Shown here: in pieces, positions 13,025-15,630 of the stretch | Numbering within the stretch: position 1 is the stretch's first letter | How the letters are laid out: each line of letters begins with the position of its first letter | Source: JBBRZF01 sp038236965 | GTDB lineage: Bacteria > Acidobacteriota > Terriglobia > Terriglobales > Acidobacteriaceae | Length of the DNA: 15,630 nucleotides | NCBI GenBank assembly: GCA_038236965.1 | Contig: JBBRZF010000072.1 | Location: 1 to 15,630 of the forward strand | Direction of reading: 5' to 3' | Translations under genes and position numbers: made by a program | Notes under the pieces: model-generated | Told to the model about the DNA's origin: nothing | The model's database searches: none | Seen by the model: only the letters and a program-made list of their open reading frames with translations

Positions 13025-15070
13025 GTGAATACGTCGCTACTGAACCGCAAAGTCGAGAAGCGCTCCGACCACGTTCGTTTGCAGGGCCGCATCCTTTTTC
13101 TTACCGAGGACCCGGTCCTCATTCGCCGTCAACTCGACGGATGGGACATGCCTTGGAACCTCGTGAATCCCGCCAGCAACCCCAAACTCCGCGACGACAT
13201 CTCGACCGACGAGATAACCCCCGCTCACATCTGTTTCTTCTTTGATGAAACCCTGGGGGAGTTTCCCTACGTCGGGTTGAAGTGCGGCTCCGAACTGCCC
13301 ATCGGTCGCGGAGACGTCAAGCGCGGAGGCTTCGTTGCCTGCGTCAGCGGCAAGCGTCGGGGCAAAGGCTCCAGCCGCGAGCATTCGCCTTATGCGGAAC
13401 TCTGCGCTGGAATCAAACTCGTCATTGGCGAAAACATCGAGCGCATCTACAAGCAGAATTGCCAGAACCTCGGACTGCTCGCCTCTACCGATTTTTCGCT
13501 CATCGACAAAGTGCGCAATGGCGAAGACATTCCGCTCTCCACATTTACTCAGGGCGAAGACGAGATCACGCGCCAGGTCATCGAATACGGCGGACTCTTT
13601 CCCTTCAACGTCGCGCGCATACAGACCGCGAATGGTGGCGAGAAGAAAGTCAGCATCCCCGCGATCGAAACCGCCAAACGCGGCATGACCGTTGCGGAGA
13701 AAATTTTAGCGAGCCACATGTTGGATCCGAAAGGCAAGCAGGGCGTGCCTTTCGTCAAACCCGGCGATACCGGATTCGCGCGCACCGATTTGCGCTTCTC
13801 TCACGAATACGTCACCCCGATGGCCTCTATCTTTTACGAGCACTTCGTCGGCAAAGATGTGCCCGTCACCGACAAGGACTCCATCCTCTTCTTCCGCGAT
13901 CACCTCACGTTTCTGGACGAAGTGATCTCGGAAGAGAAGAAGAAGATGGGCTTGCTCGACCTCGCCTCGCAGCTGAAGTTCAAGCAGGCGGACTTTGCGG
14001 CCAAGCAGGGAATCCGCGTACATGGCGAGCTCAAGGACCGCAAAGGCAGCGAAGGCATCTGCCACTCCATCGTCGTAGAAAGCTACGCGCTTCCCGGCCA
14101 GTTGAATGTTGGCAGCGATTCGCATACGCCGCACGTCGGCGCCATCGGATGCGTCGCCTTCGGCATCGGCACCACCGACGTATTCAACGCATGGTTCGCA
14201 AAAGATGTTCGCGTGAATGTGCCCGAGTCGGTAAAGGTTACGATTCGCGGCAAGCGCCGCCCCAACGTCACGGCAAAAGATTTCATCCTGCAACTGCTCG
14301 CGCTCGATTACATCAGGAGCGGGAAGGCGCTCGCGAAAGTCATCGAATACGCGGGCGAAGCCATTGAAGCGCTCAGCGTCGATGAGCGCGCAACCATGAC
14401 CAACATGGCCGCCGAGATCGGCGGATTCACCGGCATCGTTGCACCCGATGAAAAAGTCGTCGAGTTCCTCATGGAGCGCCGCAAAATGCCGCGCGCTGAA
14501 GCCGAGGCACTCATCGCCGGACTCCAATCTGATCCGGACGCCGTGTACGCCCACACCATCGAACTCGATGCTGATGAGATTTTTCCGATGGTCGCGACGC
14601 CCGGCGATCCCGGCAACGGTAAATTCATTCGCGACCTCAACACGCCGGTGCCCGTCGAAATCGCATACGGCGGGACCTGCACGGCCGGCAAAAATGAAGA
14701 CATGGATATGTATGCCGCCGTCCTGGCAGACGCTCTGAAACACGGCAAGCGAGTTTCCGAGAGTACGAAGTTCTACATACAGTTTGGTTCGCAGCAGACG
14801 CGCGATTACTGCATCTCCCGCGGATATCTCGACATCTTCCTGCGTTCCGGCGCAACCGTCATCGAACCTTCCTGCGGTGCTTGCATCAATGCCGGCCCCG
14901 GCGTTTCCACGCGTCCCGACCAGGTGGTTATCAGCGCGCAGAATCGCAATTTTCCCGGACGAAGTGGCCCCGGCCAGATGTATCTCGCCTCCCCGCTGAC
15001 GGTCGCCGCCAGCGCTGTCGCCGGATACATCGTGGAATACGCAGGCGCGGAAGAGGTAGTCACGAAGTAG
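13025..15070 (+). CDS. Aconitase-superfamily hydratase, swivel domain first
   Basis: A 681-residue [4Fe-4S] hydro-lyase. The swivel (LeuD-like) domain is N-terminal (about 20-150), with DDISTDEITPAH (57-68) and the substrate-binding GSSREH loop (115-120). The LeuC-like catalytic domain follows (about 220-681), with SDSHTPHVGAIG (364-375), C552 in GGTCTAG, C617 and C620 in SCGAC, and QNRNFPGRSGPG (639-650). The three cysteines hold the cluster. This order is that of AcnB, but the AcnB N-terminal HEAT-like domain is absent and the length is about 180 residues shorter. Aconitate hydratase is the simplest assignment; homoaconitase or 2-methylisocitrate dehydratase activity is possible. GTG 13025 gives the full swivel domain. 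The nearby ATG 13021 is out of frame. A terminator follows. Confidence 0.88.
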   Translation: MNTSLLNRKVEKRSDHVRLQGRILFLTEDPVLIRRQLDGWDMPWNLVNPASNPKLRDDISTDEITPAHICFFFDETLGEFPYVGLKCGSELPIGRGDVKRGGFVACVSGKRRGKGSSREHSPYAELCAGIKLVIGENIERIYKQNCQNLGLLASTDFSLIDKVRNGEDIPLSTFTQGEDEITRQVIEYGGLFPFNVARIQTANGGEKKVSIPAIETAKRGMTVAEKILASHMLDPKGKQGVPFVKPGDTGFARTDLRFSHEYVTPMASIFYEHFVGKDVPVTDKDSILFFRDHLTFLDEVISEEKKKMGLLDLASQLKFKQADFAAKQGIRVHGELKDRKGSEGICHSIVVESYALPGQLNVGSDSHTPHVGAIGCVAFGIGTTDVFNAWFAKDVRVNVPESVKVTIRGKRRPNVTAKDFILQLLALDYIRSGKALAKVIEYAGEAIEALSVDERATMTNMAAEIGGFTGIVAPDEKVVEFLMERRKMPRAEAEALIAGLQSDPDAVYAHTIELDADEIFPMVATPGDPGNGKFIRDLNTPVPVEIAYGGTCTAGKNEDMDMYAAVLADALKHGKRVSESTKFYIQFGSQQTRDYCISRGYLDIFLRSGATVIEPSCGACINAGPGVSTRPDQVVISAQNRNFPGRSGPGQMYLASPLTVAASAVAGYIVEYAGAEEVVTK

Positions 15071-15090
15071 CAGGATTCGTCGAACACGGG

Positions 15091-15114
15091 GGCCTCCGAA
15101 ATCCGGAGGCCTTT
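15091..15114 (+). terminator. Intrinsic terminator after the aconitase gene
   Basis: GGCCTCCG (15091-15098) pairs perfectly with CGGAGGCC (15104-15111) across a 5-nt loop, followed by TTTCT. It is 20 nt after the stop codon. The U-tract is short, so termination may be incomplete, and the next gene begins 17 nt later. Confidence 0.75.
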
Positions 15115-15131
15115 CTGCGATACGCAGACAG

Positions 15132-15630
15132 ATGCTCTATTCACTCGAACAATTCGGACGCGCATACGTGCTGCGACTCGGCGGCGATGGTTCTGACAAG
15201 ACCAACAAGTTGACTCGCGCGCGCGTGATTGCACTTGCGGATTGCGTCGAACGACTAGCCCGCGATTGGCCAGCGGGCAAGGCGAACGGCCTCGTCATCA
15301 CCGGCAACGCTCACTTTTTTTCCGCCGGAGCCGACCTTAAAGAAATCGCGGCGCTCACCGGACCGGAGGCCTATGAATTCGCAGCCATGGGCCAGCGATT
15401 GATGCGCGCAGTCGGCGAGTTCCCGGCGAATACCATCGCGGCAGTACACGGCTACTGCATGGGTGGCGGACTCGACCTGGCACTCGCATCCCGCCACCGC
15501 ATTGCCGGCTCTCACGCCGTCTTCGGACACCGTGGCGCAGCGCTCGGACTCATCACCGGATGGGGAGGAACGCAACGCCTTCCACGCCTCGTCGGAAAAG
15601 CTCGCGCGATTGAAATGTTCGTCGCCGCCG
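15132..15630 (+). CDS. Crotonase-fold (enoyl-CoA hydratase/isomerase family) protein, cut by the window
   Basis: The first 166 residues of a crotonase superfamily protein; the gene runs off the right edge. The oxyanion-hole motifs are present: FSAGADLKE (residues 63-71) and HGYCMGGGLDLALA (106-119), with the GGTQRLPRLVG segment after. Members act on acyl-CoA thioesters. In rat enoyl-CoA hydratase the two catalytic residues are E144 and E164; here the aligned positions are D115 (GGGLDL) and G135 (FGHRGAALG), so ordinary hydration is doubtful and an isomerase, hydrolase or other crotonase activity should be considered. ATG 15132 is the first start after the terminator at 15091-15114 and gives the normal N-terminus; its Shine-Dalgarno is weak (a GACAG just upstream). 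Confidence 0.85.
   Translation, partial: MLYSLEQFGRAYVLRLGGDGSDKTNKLTRARVIALADCVERLARDWPAGKANGLVITGNAHFFSAGADLKEIAALTGPEAYEFAAMGQRLMRAVGEFPANTIAAVHGYCMGGGLDLALASRHRIAGSHAVFGHRGAALGLITGWGGTQRLPRLVGKARAIEMFVAA

Noticed and set aside
13282..14367. 361-residue plus-strand frame inside the aconitase gene
   Set aside because: It is an off-frame reading with extreme Arg and His content. The aconitase frame carries every conserved motif through the same stretch.
13706..14743. 345-residue minus-strand frame inside the aconitase gene
   Set aside because: It is antisense to the catalytic domain of a conserved enzyme and has no promoter, Shine-Dalgarno or domain.
1..15630. CRISPR array, transposon ends, integrase or phage genes
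   Set aside because: I saw no spaced direct repeats of CRISPR size, no terminal inverted repeats with a transposase, and no mobile-element protein; tRNA-Ser is not followed by an integrase or a repeated tRNA end.

Overview
The window (about 57-60% GC by eye) looks like core chromosome of an Acidobacteriota bacterium, probably of the Terriglobia/Koribacter type. The best lineage marker is the secreted von Willebrand factor A protein at 9931-10887, which matches the 'VWFA-related Acidobacterial domain' family. The extended Hfq-like protein and the short secreted hypothetical protein at 12420 fit that origin. I see no transposase, integrase, CRISPR array, phage gene or biosynthetic cluster.

Layout. 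181-1410 (minus) is an MFS exporter of YnfM type, divergent from a TldD/TldE-type metalloprotease pair (1530-2996 and 3052-4446, plus). Then come a PilZ protein (4604-4921) and a LuxR-type response regulator (4951-5718) whose phosphoacceptor Asp is replaced by Glu. Bacterioferritin (5812-6291) with a clear terminator and tRNA-Ser(GGA) (6404-6493) with a good promoter follow. On the minus strand lies a peroxide-defence operon read perR (8223-7780), ahpC (7764-7216), ahpD (7141-6590), ended by a strong hairpin/U-tract terminator. Upstream of it, also on minus, is an aromatic-amino-acid-decarboxylase-like PLP enzyme (9794-8352). On plus follow the VWFA protein, an hfq-suhB pair (11090-11473, 11479-12327), a secreted hypothetical protein (12420-12980), a compact aconitase-superfamily enzyme with the swivel domain in front (13025-15070), a terminator, and the start of a crotonase-fold protein (15132 to the right edge).

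How the parts fit. perR-ahpC-ahpD is a self-contained peroxide response. PerR carries all regulatory-metal and structural-zinc ligands, AhpC has the three-cysteine mycobacterial-type pattern that pairs with AhpD, and a PerR-box-like sequence lies just upstream of perR. Bacterioferritin, nearby and convergent with this operon, adds iron storage to the same theme. The PilZ protein and the pseudo-receiver regulator are probably co-transcribed and could link c-di-GMP to transcription without phosphorelay. TldD/TldE forms the usual metalloprotease heterodimer. Hfq with SuhB pairs two RNA-related functions.

No obviously unprecedented multi-gene system is visible. The most notable points are the Glu-substituted receiver next to PilZ, the compact swivel-first aconitase, the loss of both catalytic Glu residues in the crotonase protein, a 9-bp inverted repeat with three-turn spacing at the MFS start codon, two short-period tandem repeats in intergenic DNA, and several genes whose -10-like hexamer sits 6-9 nt before the start codon with no Shine-Dalgarno, suggesting leaderless mRNAs.
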